Shown: one piece after another, positions 32,533 through 40,803 of the stretch
Position numbering within the stretch: the stretch's first letter is position 1
How the letters are laid out: each line of letters starts with the position of its first letter
NCBI GenBank assembly: GCA_030653405.1
Contig: JAURZO010000145.1
Location: forward strand, 1 to 43,351
Length of the DNA: 43,351 nt
Direction of reading: 5' to 3'
Origin: Zwartia sp.
GTDB taxonomy: Bacteria > Pseudomonadota > Gammaproteobacteria > Burkholderiales > Burkholderiaceae_B
The notes under the pieces: model-generated
What the model was told of the DNA's origin: nothing
The model's database searches: none
Seen by the model: the letters and a program-made list of their open reading frames with translations, nothing else
Made by a program: the position numbers and the translations under genes

Positions 32533-32552
32533 TATCAATGGTACGTGAGTTG
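32521..32552. terminator. Stem-loop spanning the maeB stop codon
   Basis: A perfect 8-base inverted repeat CAACTCAC (32521-32528) and GTGAGTTG (32545-32552) with a 16-base loop that contains the maeB TAG. There is no T-run after it. It could be an mRNA-end structure. Confidence 0.4.
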
Positions 32553-32572
32553 AATTGCGCGACGGTGGTCCA

Positions 32573-32600
32573 ATTGGCAGCGATCGCGATTGCTGCCAAT
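32573..32600. terminator. Second stem-loop after maeB
   Basis: A perfect 9-base inverted repeat ATTGGCAGC (32573-32581) and GCTGCCAAT (32592-32600) with a ten-base loop containing part of the palindrome GCGATCGC. It is followed by AACCTTAACG, with no T-run, so any terminator role is uncertain. It is the second hairpin within 80 bases after maeB; the 192-base gap to the next gene holds nothing else I can name. Confidence 0.4.
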
Positions 32601-32724
32601 AACCTTAACGTTAATGTCGTGACTGTTTACGATATTTCCAGTATAAAAACTCATCGACTGAATTGACAGGGTTCGTTTCGATATAGTCATCCAATAGATT
32701 GGCCTGCTTGAAGGAGCCATCGGT

Positions 32725-33192
32725 ATGGGTAAGACGCTTGAGCCTAAATTGAGGCAGCTGATAAAGCGCGGCGGAGACTTTGATCCTCAGACAGGTCTCG
32801 ACGTGGTTGAGGCTGCTGCCAAAGAAGCTGGACTGTCATGGTTTGAAGCGGATTGCGACAAAGCGCGCAGCCGTTCAGCCGTGTTTCGCGCAATTGTTAA
32901 AGCAGTGGACTATCCACAATTTTTTGGTGGTGATTTTGATGGCCTTTATGATTGTTTGTGCGATACGTTGCTAGACCAAAAAGAAGGTGGTCTTGTGCTG
33001 ATCTTGAATAAATTGCATTCAGCTGATCCTGCCATCGTGACGGATGGACAAAAGTTTTTACAAGTGCTGAACGATGCAGTGGAGTTTGCGCGTGAAAATG
33101 ACCGAGTGTTCATTTACGGCATTCACCATGCGGGCAAACATCCTGAGGCGCAACCCGGTGTGGTGAATGCTTGGAGTGATGCGCCGGCCTGA
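32725..33192 (+). CDS. Barstar-family (ribonuclease inhibitor-like) protein
   Basis: 155 residues. The core YPQFFGGDFDGLYDCLCD (63-80) matches the barstar signature in which an aromatic/Gly patch and a Trp/Tyr-Asp-Cys-Leu helix form the RNase-binding face; a preceding helix (SRSAVFRAIVKAV) and a following strand (GGLVLILNKL) agree with the barstar alpha/beta fold. There is a ~40-residue N-terminal helical extension and a Pro-rich tail. The start is well supported by AAGGAGC before ATG. Members inhibit barnase-like RNases or serve other unknown roles; no RNase or toxin gene is adjacent. It converges on rsmE. Confidence 0.8.
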   Translation: MGKTLEPKLRQLIKRGGDFDPQTGLDVVEAAAKEAGLSWFEADCDKARSRSAVFRAIVKAVDYPQFFGGDFDGLYDCLCDTLLDQKEGGLVLILNKLHSADPAIVTDGQKFLQVLNDAVEFARENDRVFIYGIHHAGKHPEAQPGVVNAWSDAPA

Positions 33193-33211
33193 GGGACGAT
33201 ACTTGTTTAAC

Positions 33212-33952
33212 TTACCACCGTAATAAAGCGGTGGCGGCGGCAGTCAGTGCGAGCCCGGCGGTTTCTGTGCGTAGCACGCGCGTTCCGAATCTGATCGATT
33301 GCGCGCCATTTTTGGTGCAATGCCCGAGCTCTTCAGGACTCCACCCCCCTTCTGGTCCGACGATGAGTGTGAGCGCGCGCTCGGCCTTTGTCTTTGATTG
33401 TGGGTCTAAAAGCACCATTTCCAGATCTGCGGTCGCAGCCGGATCACACAACAGTCGGTCGCCGACTGCCGGCATCGCGAGTGCATCTTCAAGCGCTTGT
33501 GGTGGGGAAATTTGCATCAGACGGTTGCGGCCACACTGCTCCGAAGCGGCCTCAATAATGCCTTGCCAGTGCGCCAGACGTTTTTCCAGTCGGGGGCCGG
33601 ATAGTTTGAGAATGCTGCGTTGGGCGCTGATGGGCACTAAGCGGCTGACACCGAGCTCAACCGCTTTTTCAATCACCCAGTCCATCTTGTCGCCTGAGGG
33701 CAATCCCTGAAACAGGCAGAGCTCGCCGGCAAGTTCGTGCTCGACCGGATGTTGATCCAAAAGCGTCACTAAGGCATTTTTTCCTTGAAAATCAAGGATT
33801 CCAGGGAATTCTCCCCCTCGACCATCGAACAGCACGATTTGGCTGCCCGCAGCGAGGCGCCGTACTCTGACATGGTGGGCAACGGATTCAGGCAAGGCGA
33901 GGGTTTGTCGACCGGAAATTGGATCGGGACAGTAAAAGCGGGGGTCGGCCAT
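33212..33952 (-). CDS. rsmE: 16S rRNA m3U1498 methyltransferase
   Basis: 246 residues, the family norm. A SPOUT-class methyltransferase: an N-terminal PUA-like domain (HVRVRRLAAGSQIVLFDGRG), EKAVELGVSRLVPISAQRS, the substrate-site EQCGRNR (138-144) and the trefoil-knot SAM motif LIVGPEGGWSPEEL (196-209), ending with FGTRVLRTETAGLALTAA. It methylates N3 of U1498 in the decoding region of 16S rRNA. Convergent with the barstar-like gene (19 bases apart) and divergent from tkt. Confidence 0.96.
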   Translation of the reverse strand: MADPRFYCPDPISGRQTLALPESVAHHVRVRRLAAGSQIVLFDGRGGEFPGILDFQGKNALVTLLDQHPVEHELAGELCLFQGLPSGDKMDWVIEKAVELGVSRLVPISAQRSILKLSGPRLEKRLAHWQGIIEAASEQCGRNRLMQISPPQALEDALAMPAVGDRLLCDPAATADLEMVLLDPQSKTKAERALTLIVGPEGGWSPEELGHCTKNGAQSIRFGTRVLRTETAGLALTAAATALLRW

Positions 33953-34053
33953 TCAGGACGCTCGGTTGGGTATTCGTGGATGTACGGGTGCTAAACTCCT
34001 ACGTTTTGTAACCCATTTTCTGATCCCGTGAGTGTCTGGCCGGGACCCTACGC

Positions 34054-36099
34054 ATGAGCCCAACGATCTCCACCCCCGTCAAACTGGCAGATGCCATCCG
34101 CGCCCTCGCGATGGACGCTGTCCAACAAGCCAATTCTGGTCATCCTGGTGCTCCGATGGGCATGGCTGAGATGGCCGAGGCGCTTTTTACTCGACATCTG
34201 CGGCATAACCCAGTCGATCCGGCTTGGGCCAATCGTGACCGTTTCGTGTTGTCGAACGGGCATGGCTCAATGCTGATCTACGCGCTTTTGCATCTGACTG
34301 GCTACGATTTGCCGATGGAAGAGCTGCGCAAGTTTCGTCAGTTGCACTCTAAGACCCCAGGTCATCCTGAGGTGGGCGTGACGTCCGGTGTTGAAACAAC
34401 CACAGGACCGCTGGGTCAGGGTCTGGCCAATGCTGTTGGGATGGCTTTATCAGAGTCCTTGCTCGCGGCGGAGTTCAATCGCCCCGGTCACTCGATTGTT
34501 GACCACCACACGTACGCGTTTGTGGGGGATGGCTGTTTGATGGAGGGCATCTCGCACGAGGTGTGCTCATTGGCTGGCACCTTGCGTTTGTCCAAGCTGG
34601 TCGTGCTGTATGACGACAACGGCATTTCGATCGATGGCAAAGTAGAAAACTGGTTTGCCGACGATACCGCCAAGCGTTTTGAGGCCTATGGCTGGAATGT
34701 GGTGCGCGTGGCCGATGGTCATGATGTCGAGGCCGTCAATACAGCGTTGACGCAAGCACGTCAGCTCGGTGCTCAGCATGGTCGCCCATCGCTTGTGATT
34801 TGTCGCACCGTGATTGGTCAGGGCGCACCCACGGTTGCCGGGACGGATAAGGTTCACGGCGCACCGCTCGGTGCTGATGAAATTGCAGCAACGCGTGCCG
34901 CGATCGGTTGGTCTCATTCGCCGTTTGAAATCCCCGAGGCGGTTTACGCCGGTTGGGATCAACGTGCTGTGGGTGCGCAAGCTCAAGCCGATTGGCAAAA
35001 GATTTTTGACGCATATGCCGTGCAGCATCCCGCCGAGGCCGCTGAGTTCACCCGCCGGATGCAGGGCAAATTGCCTGCCAATTTTTCAGAGGTTGCGCAA
35101 AAGCTGCTGACGGCAACGAATGAAAAAGCTGAGACTGTGGCTTCTCGCAAAGCTTCTCAGCAGGCGATTACCGCCTTGGTCGAGGTATTGCCTGAAATGT
35201 TGGGTGGCTCGGCAGATTTGACGGGCTCTAACTTCACGGACTGGAAAGGCGTTGCCCCTGTCCGCGGCAGTGCGCAGGGCATTCAGTTCGGTCGCCATAT
35301 CAATTACGGCGTGCGTGAGTTCGGCATGGCTGCGATCATGAATGGCATGGCGCTGCATGGTGGCTATTTGCCTTTTGGCGGCACGTTCCTGACCTTCTCT
35401 GATTACTCCCGCAATGCCTTGCGTATGGCCGCTCTGATGAAGCAGCGCGTCGTGCACGTATTTACCCACGACTCGATTGGTTTGGGCGAAGACGGCCCAA
35501 CCCACCAGTCGATCGAGCACGCAAGCAGTCTGCGCTTGATCCCAAATCTGTCGGTGTGGCGCCCTTGCGATACGGTGGAGACAATGGCGGCCTGGTTGTC
35601 CGCTGTCGAGCGTCCCAGCAGTATCGGAATGGATGTGCATGCAGGTGGACCGACAGCTTTATTACTGTCGCGTCAGAATTTACCATTTGTGGCACGTAGT
35701 GCGGAAACACTCAAGCAGGTCGCCCGTGGCGGCTATGTACTCCAAGATGCGGCGGGTGCCAAGGCGGCGATTATCGCTACGGGCTCCGAGGTGGGTCTGG
35801 CGATCGAGGCACAAAAGCTGTTGGCTGCCGAAGGCATTGCTGTGCGCGTGGTGTCGATGCCCAGCACCGATGTGTTTGATAAGCAGGATGCTGCCTGGCG
35901 TGCGTCGGTATTGCCCAAGGGCATGCCGCGCGTCGCGGTCGAAGCCGGCGTGACTGCGTTTTGGCACAAATATGTTGGGCTTGAAGGTGCGGTAGTGGGA
36001 ATTGATACATACGGCGAATCGGCGCCTGCCGGTGCGTTGTTCAAACATTTCGGATTGACGGCTGAAAAAGTCGCTCAGGCCGTTAAACACGTTCTATAA
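34054..36099 (+). CDS. tkt: Transketolase
   Basis: 681 residues, full length. The N-terminal TPP domain has ANSGHPGAPMGMAEMAEAL, SNGHGSMLIYALLHLTGYDL, VETTTGPLGQGLANAVGMA and the thiamine motif GDGCLMEGISHEVCSLAG ... YDDNGISIDG. The middle domain has VREFGMAAIMNGMALHGG, FTHDSIGLGEDGPTHQ and the sugar-phosphate contacts typical of the enzyme. It interconverts pentose and hexose/triose phosphates. It heads the tkt-gap-pgk run, with gap 27 bases downstream. Start ATG 34054, with GGGA ten bases upstream. Confidence 0.97.
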   Translation: MSPTISTPVKLADAIRALAMDAVQQANSGHPGAPMGMAEMAEALFTRHLRHNPVDPAWANRDRFVLSNGHGSMLIYALLHLTGYDLPMEELRKFRQLHSKTPGHPEVGVTSGVETTTGPLGQGLANAVGMALSESLLAAEFNRPGHSIVDHHTYAFVGDGCLMEGISHEVCSLAGTLRLSKLVVLYDDNGISIDGKVENWFADDTAKRFEAYGWNVVRVADGHDVEAVNTALTQARQLGAQHGRPSLVICRTVIGQGAPTVAGTDKVHGAPLGADEIAATRAAIGWSHSPFEIPEAVYAGWDQRAVGAQAQADWQKIFDAYAVQHPAEAAEFTRRMQGKLPANFSEVAQKLLTATNEKAETVASRKASQQAITALVEVLPEMLGGSADLTGSNFTDWKGVAPVRGSAQGIQFGRHINYGVREFGMAAIMNGMALHGGYLPFGGTFLTFSDYSRNALRMAALMKQRVVHVFTHDSIGLGEDGPTHQSIEHASSLRLIPNLSVWRPCDTVETMAAWLSAVERPSSIGMDVHAGGPTALLLSRQNLPFVARSAETLKQVARGGYVLQDAAGAKAAIIATGSEVGLAIEAQKLLAAEGIAVRVVSMPSTDVFDKQDAAWRASVLPKGMPRVAVEAGVTAFWHKYVGLEGAVVGIDTYGESAPAGALFKHFGLTAEKVAQAVKHVL

Positions 36100-36126
36100 A
36101 TTTTCCAAACTTAGGAGATTGGTCTC

Positions 36127-37140
36127 ATGACAATTCGCGTCGCTATTAACGGTTATGGCCGTATTGGTCGCAATATTTTGCGTGCCCATTACGAAGGTGG
36201 CAAAAAGCACGATATCGAAATCGTGGCGATCAACGATCTGGGTGATCCAAAGACCAATGCTCATCTGACACAGTACGACACTGCGCATGGTCGTTTCCCT
36301 GGCACCGTGGGCGTCGAGGGCGACTACATGGTTGTCAACGGTGACAAGATTCGTGTGCTGGCCAATCGCAATCCCGCTGAATTGCCCTGGGGTGATCTGA
36401 AAGTCGACGTCGTGCTCGAGTGCACCGGCTTTTTCACCAGCAAGGAAAAGGCTTCGGCCCACCTCAAAGGTGGCGCCAAGAAAGTCATTATCTCCGCGCC
36501 AGGCGGCAAGGATGTCGATGCGACGATCGTGTTTGGCGTGAACCAGGATGTGCTGAAAAAAGAGCACACTGTGATCTCGAACGCTTCGTGCACGACGAAC
36601 TGTCTGGCCCCGCTGGTCAAGCCTTTGCACGAAAAGCTGGGCGTCGTGACCGGTCTGATGACCACGATTCACGCCTACACAAATGACCAGGTGTTGACCG
36701 ACGTTTATCACGAAGACTTGCGTCGTGCCCGCTCGGCGACGATGAGCATGATCCCCACCAAGACAGGCGCTGCAGCGGCTGTGGGTCTGGTGTTGCCTGA
36801 GCTCAACGGCAAGCTCGACGGTTTCGCCATGCGCGTGCCCACGATCAACGTTTCGATCGTTGACCTGACCTTTACAGCCAAGCGCGATACGACGGTTGAG
36901 GAGGTCAACGAAATCCTGAAGGCTGCCTCTGAGTCCGGCCCCCTGAAAGGCATTTTGACCTACAACACCGAGCAGTTAGTGTCTGTCGACTTTAACCACA
37001 ATCCTGCGTCGAGCAATTTTGACGCAACGCTGACGAAAGTCTCTGGCAATCTGGTCAAAGTGAACTCGTGGTATGACAACGAGTGGGGCTTTAGCAACCG
37101 TATGCTCGACACTACCATCGCGTTGATGTCCGCTAAATAA
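36127..37140 (+). CDS. gap: Glyceraldehyde-3-phosphate dehydrogenase, type I
   Basis: 337 residues. The Rossmann start is RVAINGYGRIGRNILRA, INDLGD follows the second strand, and catalytic Cys155 lies in SNASCTTNCLAPL, with the C-terminal WYDNEWGFSNRMLD. The enzyme interconverts glyceraldehyde-3-phosphate and 1,3-bisphosphoglycerate; it is probably NAD-dependent from the Asp ending the second beta strand region, though cofactor choice is not proven. A good ribosome site (TTAGGAG) precedes ATG 36127. It lies between tkt and pgk, in the same operon. Confidence 0.97.
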   Translation: MTIRVAINGYGRIGRNILRAHYEGGKKHDIEIVAINDLGDPKTNAHLTQYDTAHGRFPGTVGVEGDYMVVNGDKIRVLANRNPAELPWGDLKVDVVLECTGFFTSKEKASAHLKGGAKKVIISAPGGKDVDATIVFGVNQDVLKKEHTVISNASCTTNCLAPLVKPLHEKLGVVTGLMTTIHAYTNDQVLTDVYHEDLRRARSATMSMIPTKTGAAAAVGLVLPELNGKLDGFAMRVPTINVSIVDLTFTAKRDTTVEEVNEILKAASESGPLKGILTYNTEQLVSVDFNHNPASSNFDATLTKVSGNLVKVNSWYDNEWGFSNRMLDTTIALMSAK

Positions 37141-37162
37141 CTGTCCGCATAAAAAGCTGATC

Positions 37163-38359
37163 ATGACGACCGTTCACACACTTTCTGCACTCGCTCTAGC
37201 CGGCAAACTTCAGGGCAAGCGTGTTTTTATCCGCGCCGATTTGAATGTGCCGATGGACGACACAGGTTACATCACCGAAGACACGCGGATCCGCGCCTCG
37301 GTGCCGGGCATTCGCCTGGCACTTGATGCCGGCGCCGCTGTGATGGTGACGTCACACCTGGGTCGTCCGACTGAAGGCACACTGACGCATGAAGACTCTC
37401 TCGCACCCATTGCGACGCGTCTTTCCGAGCTGTTGGATATGCCTGTAGCGTTGGTGCAGAATTGGGTGGATGGGGTCACGATCGCTCCGGGACAAGTTGT
37501 GTTGCTGGAAAACTGCCGGGTCAACAAGGGTGAAAAGAAAAATGATCCCGAGTTGTCTAAAAAGATGGCGGCGCTGTGCGATGTGTATGTGAATGACGCT
37601 TTTGGCACGGCACATCGTGCCGAAGCGACGACGCACGGCATTGCTCAGTTTGCGCCTATTGCGTGTGCGGGACCATTGCTTCAGGCCGAGCTCGAGGCGC
37701 TCGGACGCGCGTTGTTGGCACCCAAGCGTCCGCTGGTCGCGATTGTGGGGGGTGCTAAGGTCTCGACGAAGTTGTCGATTCTGCAGTCACTCGCGGATAA
37801 GGTTGACCAGTTGATCGTGGGTGGCGGCATCGCCAATACGTTCATGCTCGCAGCTGGGCTGCCGATTGGTAAATCACTCGCTGAGCCTGATCAGCTTGAT
37901 CAGGCGCGCGCGGTGATCGAGAAAATGAAGGCGCGTGGCGCGGCTGTGCCAATTCCAACGGATGTGGTGTGCGCGACGGAGTTCTCTGCGCAAGCCAAGG
38001 CCATAGTCAAAGCGTCCAAGGATGTTGGACCTGACGATTTGATCTTGGACATTGGTCCACAAACCTCCGCGCAACTCGCTGATATTTTGAAAAATGCCGG
38101 AACGATTGTGTGGAACGGTCCTGTCGGCGTGTTTGAGTTTGAGGCCTTTGAGCAGGGTACTGCTTCCTTGTCACACGCGATTGCTGATTCGGCTGGGTTT
38201 TCGATTGCCGGTGGCGGTGATACGCTCGCGGCCATCTCTAAATTCGGTATTACCGACAAGGTTGGCTACATTTCAACAGGCGGCGGTGCTTTCCTCGAAT
38301 TCCTCGAAGGCAAAGTGTTACCCGCGGTTGAAATTTTGCAAAAACGCGCGGCAGATTAA
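37163..38359 (+). CDS. pgk: Phosphoglycerate kinase
   Basis: 398 residues, full length. Motifs: RVFIRADLNVPMDD (PGK signature), VMVTSHLGRPTEG, LENCRVNKGEKKNDPELSK, DVYVNDAFGTAHRAEAT, VAIVGGAKVSTKLSIL, GPVGVFEFEAFEQGT and the nucleotide loop IAGGGDTLAAI. It lies 22 bases after gap. The stop codon at 38357-38359 is one base from the stop of the convergent cupin gene, so no terminator fits between them and transcription must continue into the opposite gene or be ended by Rho. Confidence 0.97.
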   Translation: MTTVHTLSALALAGKLQGKRVFIRADLNVPMDDTGYITEDTRIRASVPGIRLALDAGAAVMVTSHLGRPTEGTLTHEDSLAPIATRLSELLDMPVALVQNWVDGVTIAPGQVVLLENCRVNKGEKKNDPELSKKMAALCDVYVNDAFGTAHRAEATTHGIAQFAPIACAGPLLQAELEALGRALLAPKRPLVAIVGGAKVSTKLSILQSLADKVDQLIVGGGIANTFMLAAGLPIGKSLAEPDQLDQARAVIEKMKARGAAVPIPTDVVCATEFSAQAKAIVKASKDVGPDDLILDIGPQTSAQLADILKNAGTIVWNGPVGVFEFEAFEQGTASLSHAIADSAGFSIAGGGDTLAAISKFGITDKVGYISTGGGAFLEFLEGKVLPAVEILQKRAAD

Positions 38360-38360
38360 T

Positions 38361-38690
38361 TTAGTCAACAATAAACAGTGTGGCACCGGTCTCTGTTGAC
38401 GACTGGTGTGGCTCTGCCGCGTCTGCAACTTGATAACTCATCCCGGGTAGCAGCTCAAAAACCCGGCCGTCTTTGAGTTCGGTGCGTAACGAACCCTTTA
38501 AACACAGCAAGATATGCCCTTTTTCACACCAGTGATCCGCAAGGTAGCCAGGGGTGTACTCGACCATCCTGACGCGGATGGTGCCAAATTGCTGTGTGCG
38601 CCAAAAGGCTTTACCCGTTGTACCGGGGTGCTCGGTGGCTGGGATCTTTGACCAGTCTGTGGTTCCAAAGGGGATATGATCTATTTTCAT
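38361..38690 (-). CDS. Small cupin-fold protein with DHWC motif
   Basis: 109 residues, a single compact cupin barrel. ADHWCEKGHI (51-60) is the diagnostic sequence of a small uncharacterised cupin group, with the barrel strands LLCLKGSLRTEL and FELLPGMSYQVAD and a late His in EPHQSS that could complete a metal site. Cytoplasmic, no signal peptide. The ligand and reaction are unknown. It is convergent with pgk (one base between stop codons) and divergent from cbpA across 153 bases. The family assignment is by motif only. Confidence 0.75.
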   Translation of the reverse strand: MKIDHIPFGTTDWSKIPATEHPGTTGKAFWRTQQFGTIRVRMVEYTPGYLADHWCEKGHILLCLKGSLRTELKDGRVFELLPGMSYQVADAAEPHQSSTETGATLFIVD

Positions 38691-38769
38691 CAGGGGCTGA
38701 ATGTTGACTTGTCAGTTGATAGCGAGGTGGATCTAGGCGGATAGAGTGTTGAATGCGGGCAGATTAGGG

Positions 38770-38798
38770 CTTGTATTTTGGTCAATTTGCCCTCATTG
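38770..38798 (+). promoter_or_regulatory. Possible sigma-32 (heat-shock) promoter upstream of cbpA
   Basis: CTTGTAT (38770-38776) and CCTCATTG (38791-38798), separated by 14 bases, resemble the RpoH consensus CTTGAAA - N13-15 - CCCCATNT (five of seven and six of eight positions). They lie about 45 bases before the ATG of a DnaJ-family gene, where such a promoter makes sense. No CIRCE element is seen. Confidence 0.45.
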
Positions 38799-38843
38799 TG
38801 AAGCTATATCCACTTTTCTGGCGCTTTATTTGCGGCCGTACAC

Positions 38844-39821
38844 ATGGAATTTAAAGACTACTACAAGATACTCGAACTGACCCCGGAGGCTTCGCAGGAC
38901 GACATCCGCAAAGCCTATCGTAAGCTTGCGCGCAAATATCATCCTGACGTCAGCAAAGAAAAGGATGCGGAGGAGCGCATGCGCGAGGTCAATGAGGCCA
39001 ATGACGTCTTGCGTGACGAGGAAAAACGCGCCGCCTACGACCAGCTGAGAACGAGTGTCTCGTCTGGCGGTGGGACACCAGGGCCGGGCTGGGATCGTGG
39101 TTTTGAGTTCGCGGGTGGTGACGGTCGTGCGCCGAGCGATGCTGATTTCCATGATTTTCTGTCAAGTCTGTTCAAGCAGGCGGAACGACAGCGTCGCAGT
39201 CAGGGCGCCGATCCCCGGCACGCTGGGGCTCAGGCGCATGCGCAGCCTCTCAAGGGCGAGGATCACCATGCCGACATCGAAATCTCTCTTGAGGACAGTT
39301 TTTCAGGGGCGACGCGTGAGCTCGGCTTGCGCGCGGTGCTGCTCGACGCGCAGGGCCGACCCCAGCTGGTCAATCGCACTCTGAGCGTCAAGATCCCTGC
39401 GGGGGTGCGGGCAGGTCAGATGATCCGCCTGGCAGGTCAGGGCATGCCCGGTGAGGCGGGTGGTCCAGCGGGTGATCTGTTCCTGACGGTTCATTTCGCT
39501 CAACATCCGCTCTATCAGGTGCAGGGCAAGGATCTCACCATGAAATTGCCTGTGACACCCTGGGAAGCGGCGTGTGGAGGCAAAGTGCATGCCCCGACCT
39601 TGCAGGGTGAGGTCGAGGTCAATATCGCGGCAGGCAGTCAGCCGGGCAGCAAGCTTCGTCTGCGTGGCAAGGGCTTGCCAGGCGACCCGGCAGGTGATCT
39701 TTATCTGGTGCTTGATGTGGTGTGGCCACCAGCGACAACTGAGGCCGCCCGAGCTGCCTACCAAGAATTAGCCAAAGCGGCGCCGTTTAATCCGCGCCGT
39801 CATCTGGGGGTGCAAGGATGA
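38844..39821 (+). CDS. cbpA: DnaJ-class co-chaperone / curved DNA-binding protein
   Basis: 325 residues. The J domain is residues 5-70 with the HPD triplet at 33-35 (ARKYHPDVSKEKDAEERM), then a Gly-rich linker (~71-115) and two C-terminal beta-barrel substrate-binding domains (ISLEDSFSGATRELGLRAV; VKIPAGVRAGQMIRLAGQGMPG; LPVTPWEAACGGKVHAPTL). There is no zinc-finger Cys-rich region, which distinguishes it from DnaJ itself and places it with CbpA. It stimulates DnaK and, in E. coli, binds curved DNA in the nucleoid. It is followed with a four-base ATGA overlap by its likely modulator cbpM. Confidence 0.93.
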   Translation: MEFKDYYKILELTPEASQDDIRKAYRKLARKYHPDVSKEKDAEERMREVNEANDVLRDEEKRAAYDQLRTSVSSGGGTPGPGWDRGFEFAGGDGRAPSDADFHDFLSSLFKQAERQRRSQGADPRHAGAQAHAQPLKGEDHHADIEISLEDSFSGATRELGLRAVLLDAQGRPQLVNRTLSVKIPAGVRAGQMIRLAGQGMPGEAGGPAGDLFLTVHFAQHPLYQVQGKDLTMKLPVTPWEAACGGKVHAPTLQGEVEVNIAAGSQPGSKLRLRGKGLPGDPAGDLYLVLDVVWPPATTEAARAAYQELAKAAPFNPRRHLGVQG

Positions 39822-40144
39822 AAACCGTAACTGTGTATTCGGCCGTGATGGTTGACGAGAGCGCGCCGTTATCGCTGCATGAGATGGCCTGTTTGTGTGA
39901 GCAGCAGATTGATTGGGTCGTGACGCTCGTGCGCGAGGGCTTGGTCTTTGTGGAGCGCGACGTGGTGATCGCCGAGACCTCACCCGAGCAATGGGTGTTT
40001 GCCAGTGCGGCTGCGGCGCGTGCCCGACAAATTGCGCGTGTGCAGCGTGATTTCGATATCAACTTGGATGCTGCTGCGTTGATGGTGGATCTGATGCAAG
40101 AGGTTCGGCAATTGAGAGCACAGCTTCAAGGATTGAACGCATGA
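39818..40144 (+). CDS. cbpM: CbpM-like chaperone modulator
   Basis: 108 residues, MerR-like (MerR_2/CbpM) composition: LSLHEMACLCEQQIDWVVTLVREGLV in the position of the winged-helix recognition segment, a conserved run of Ala/Arg helix (SAAAARARQIARVQRDFDIN), and a C-terminal amphipathic helix LMVDLMQEVRQLRAQLQGL. In E. coli CbpM binds the J domain of CbpA and inhibits both co-chaperone and DNA-binding activity. Its position directly after cbpA with an ATGA overlap strongly supports this. It also overlaps the next gene, mogA, by four bases. Confidence 0.88.
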   Translation: MKTVTVYSAVMVDESAPLSLHEMACLCEQQIDWVVTLVREGLVFVERDVVIAETSPEQWVFASAAAARARQIARVQRDFDINLDAAALMVDLMQEVRQLRAQLQGLNA

Positions 40145-40788
40145 TGAGCACGAACACGAACACGAACACGAGTCATAGTCGCCACCCCGATACGATTCGC
40201 ATCGGACTTGTTTCCGTTTCTGATCGGGCCTCTAAAGGCGTCTACGAGGATCAGGGTATTCCTGGGCTACAGACTTGGCTTGAGCGCGCGCTGACCACGC
40301 CTGTGGAGTTTGCGACACGCTTGATTCAGGACGATGCTGAGACGATTTCAGCCGCCTTGATTGAGTTGGTGGATATCGAGCGTTGCGATCTGGTGTTGAC
40401 AACGGGCGGAACGGGTCCTGCGCGGCGCGATGTCACACCCGAGGCGACGTTAGCGGTTGCCACGCGCGAGATGCCTGGCTTTGGTGAGCAGATGCGACAA
40501 ATTAGCTTGCAGTTTGTCCCGACGGCGATCTTGTCGCGTCAGGTGGCTGTATTGCGCGAAATCGACGCGCACGCGGCGTTGATCATCAATCTGCCGGGTC
40601 AACCCAAGGCCATCAGCGAGACGCTCGAAGGCCTCAAGCGCGAGGATGGTTCGGTGGTGGCCTCAGGGATCTTTGCGGCGGTACCGTATTGCATCGATTT
40701 GATCGGCGGACCTTATATTGAAACCGACGAGACCGTCGTCAAAGCCTTCAGACCTAAGTCGGCCCGCCGGGCGAATCCGGCGATCTGA
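40141..40788 (+). CDS. mogA: Molybdopterin adenylyltransferase
   Basis: 215 residues. MogA activates molybdopterin by adenylylation before molybdenum insertion. Motifs: IRIGLVSVSDRASKGVYEDQGIP, LVLTTGGTGPARRDVTPEAT (binding loop), REMPGFGEQMRQISLQFVPTAILSRQ, IINLPGQPKAISETLEGLK and VPYCIDLIGGPY, matching MogA rather than MoaB. The ATG at 40141 overlaps the cbpM stop (ATGA); ATG 40144 is the alternative. The first codons are a short simple repeat giving a Ser-(Thr-Asn)3-Thr leader not present in the family core. It is the third gene of cbpA-cbpM-mogA; no other cofactor-synthesis gene is nearby. Confidence 0.93.
   Translation: MMSTNTNTNTSHSRHPDTIRIGLVSVSDRASKGVYEDQGIPGLQTWLERALTTPVEFATRLIQDDAETISAALIELVDIERCDLVLTTGGTGPARRDVTPEATLAVATREMPGFGEQMRQISLQFVPTAILSRQVAVLREIDAHAALIINLPGQPKAISETLEGLKREDGSVVASGIFAAVPYCIDLIGGPYIETDETVVKAFRPKSARRANPAI
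40150..40167 (+). repeat. Three exact ACGAAC hexamers at the mogA 5' end
   Basis: ACGAAC at 40150, 40156 and 40162 followed by ACGAGT, encoding Thr-Asn repeats. The unit is six bases, so copy-number change would alter length but not reading frame. Confidence 0.9.
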
Positions 40789-40803
40789 CCGCATCGTCTG
40801 TCA

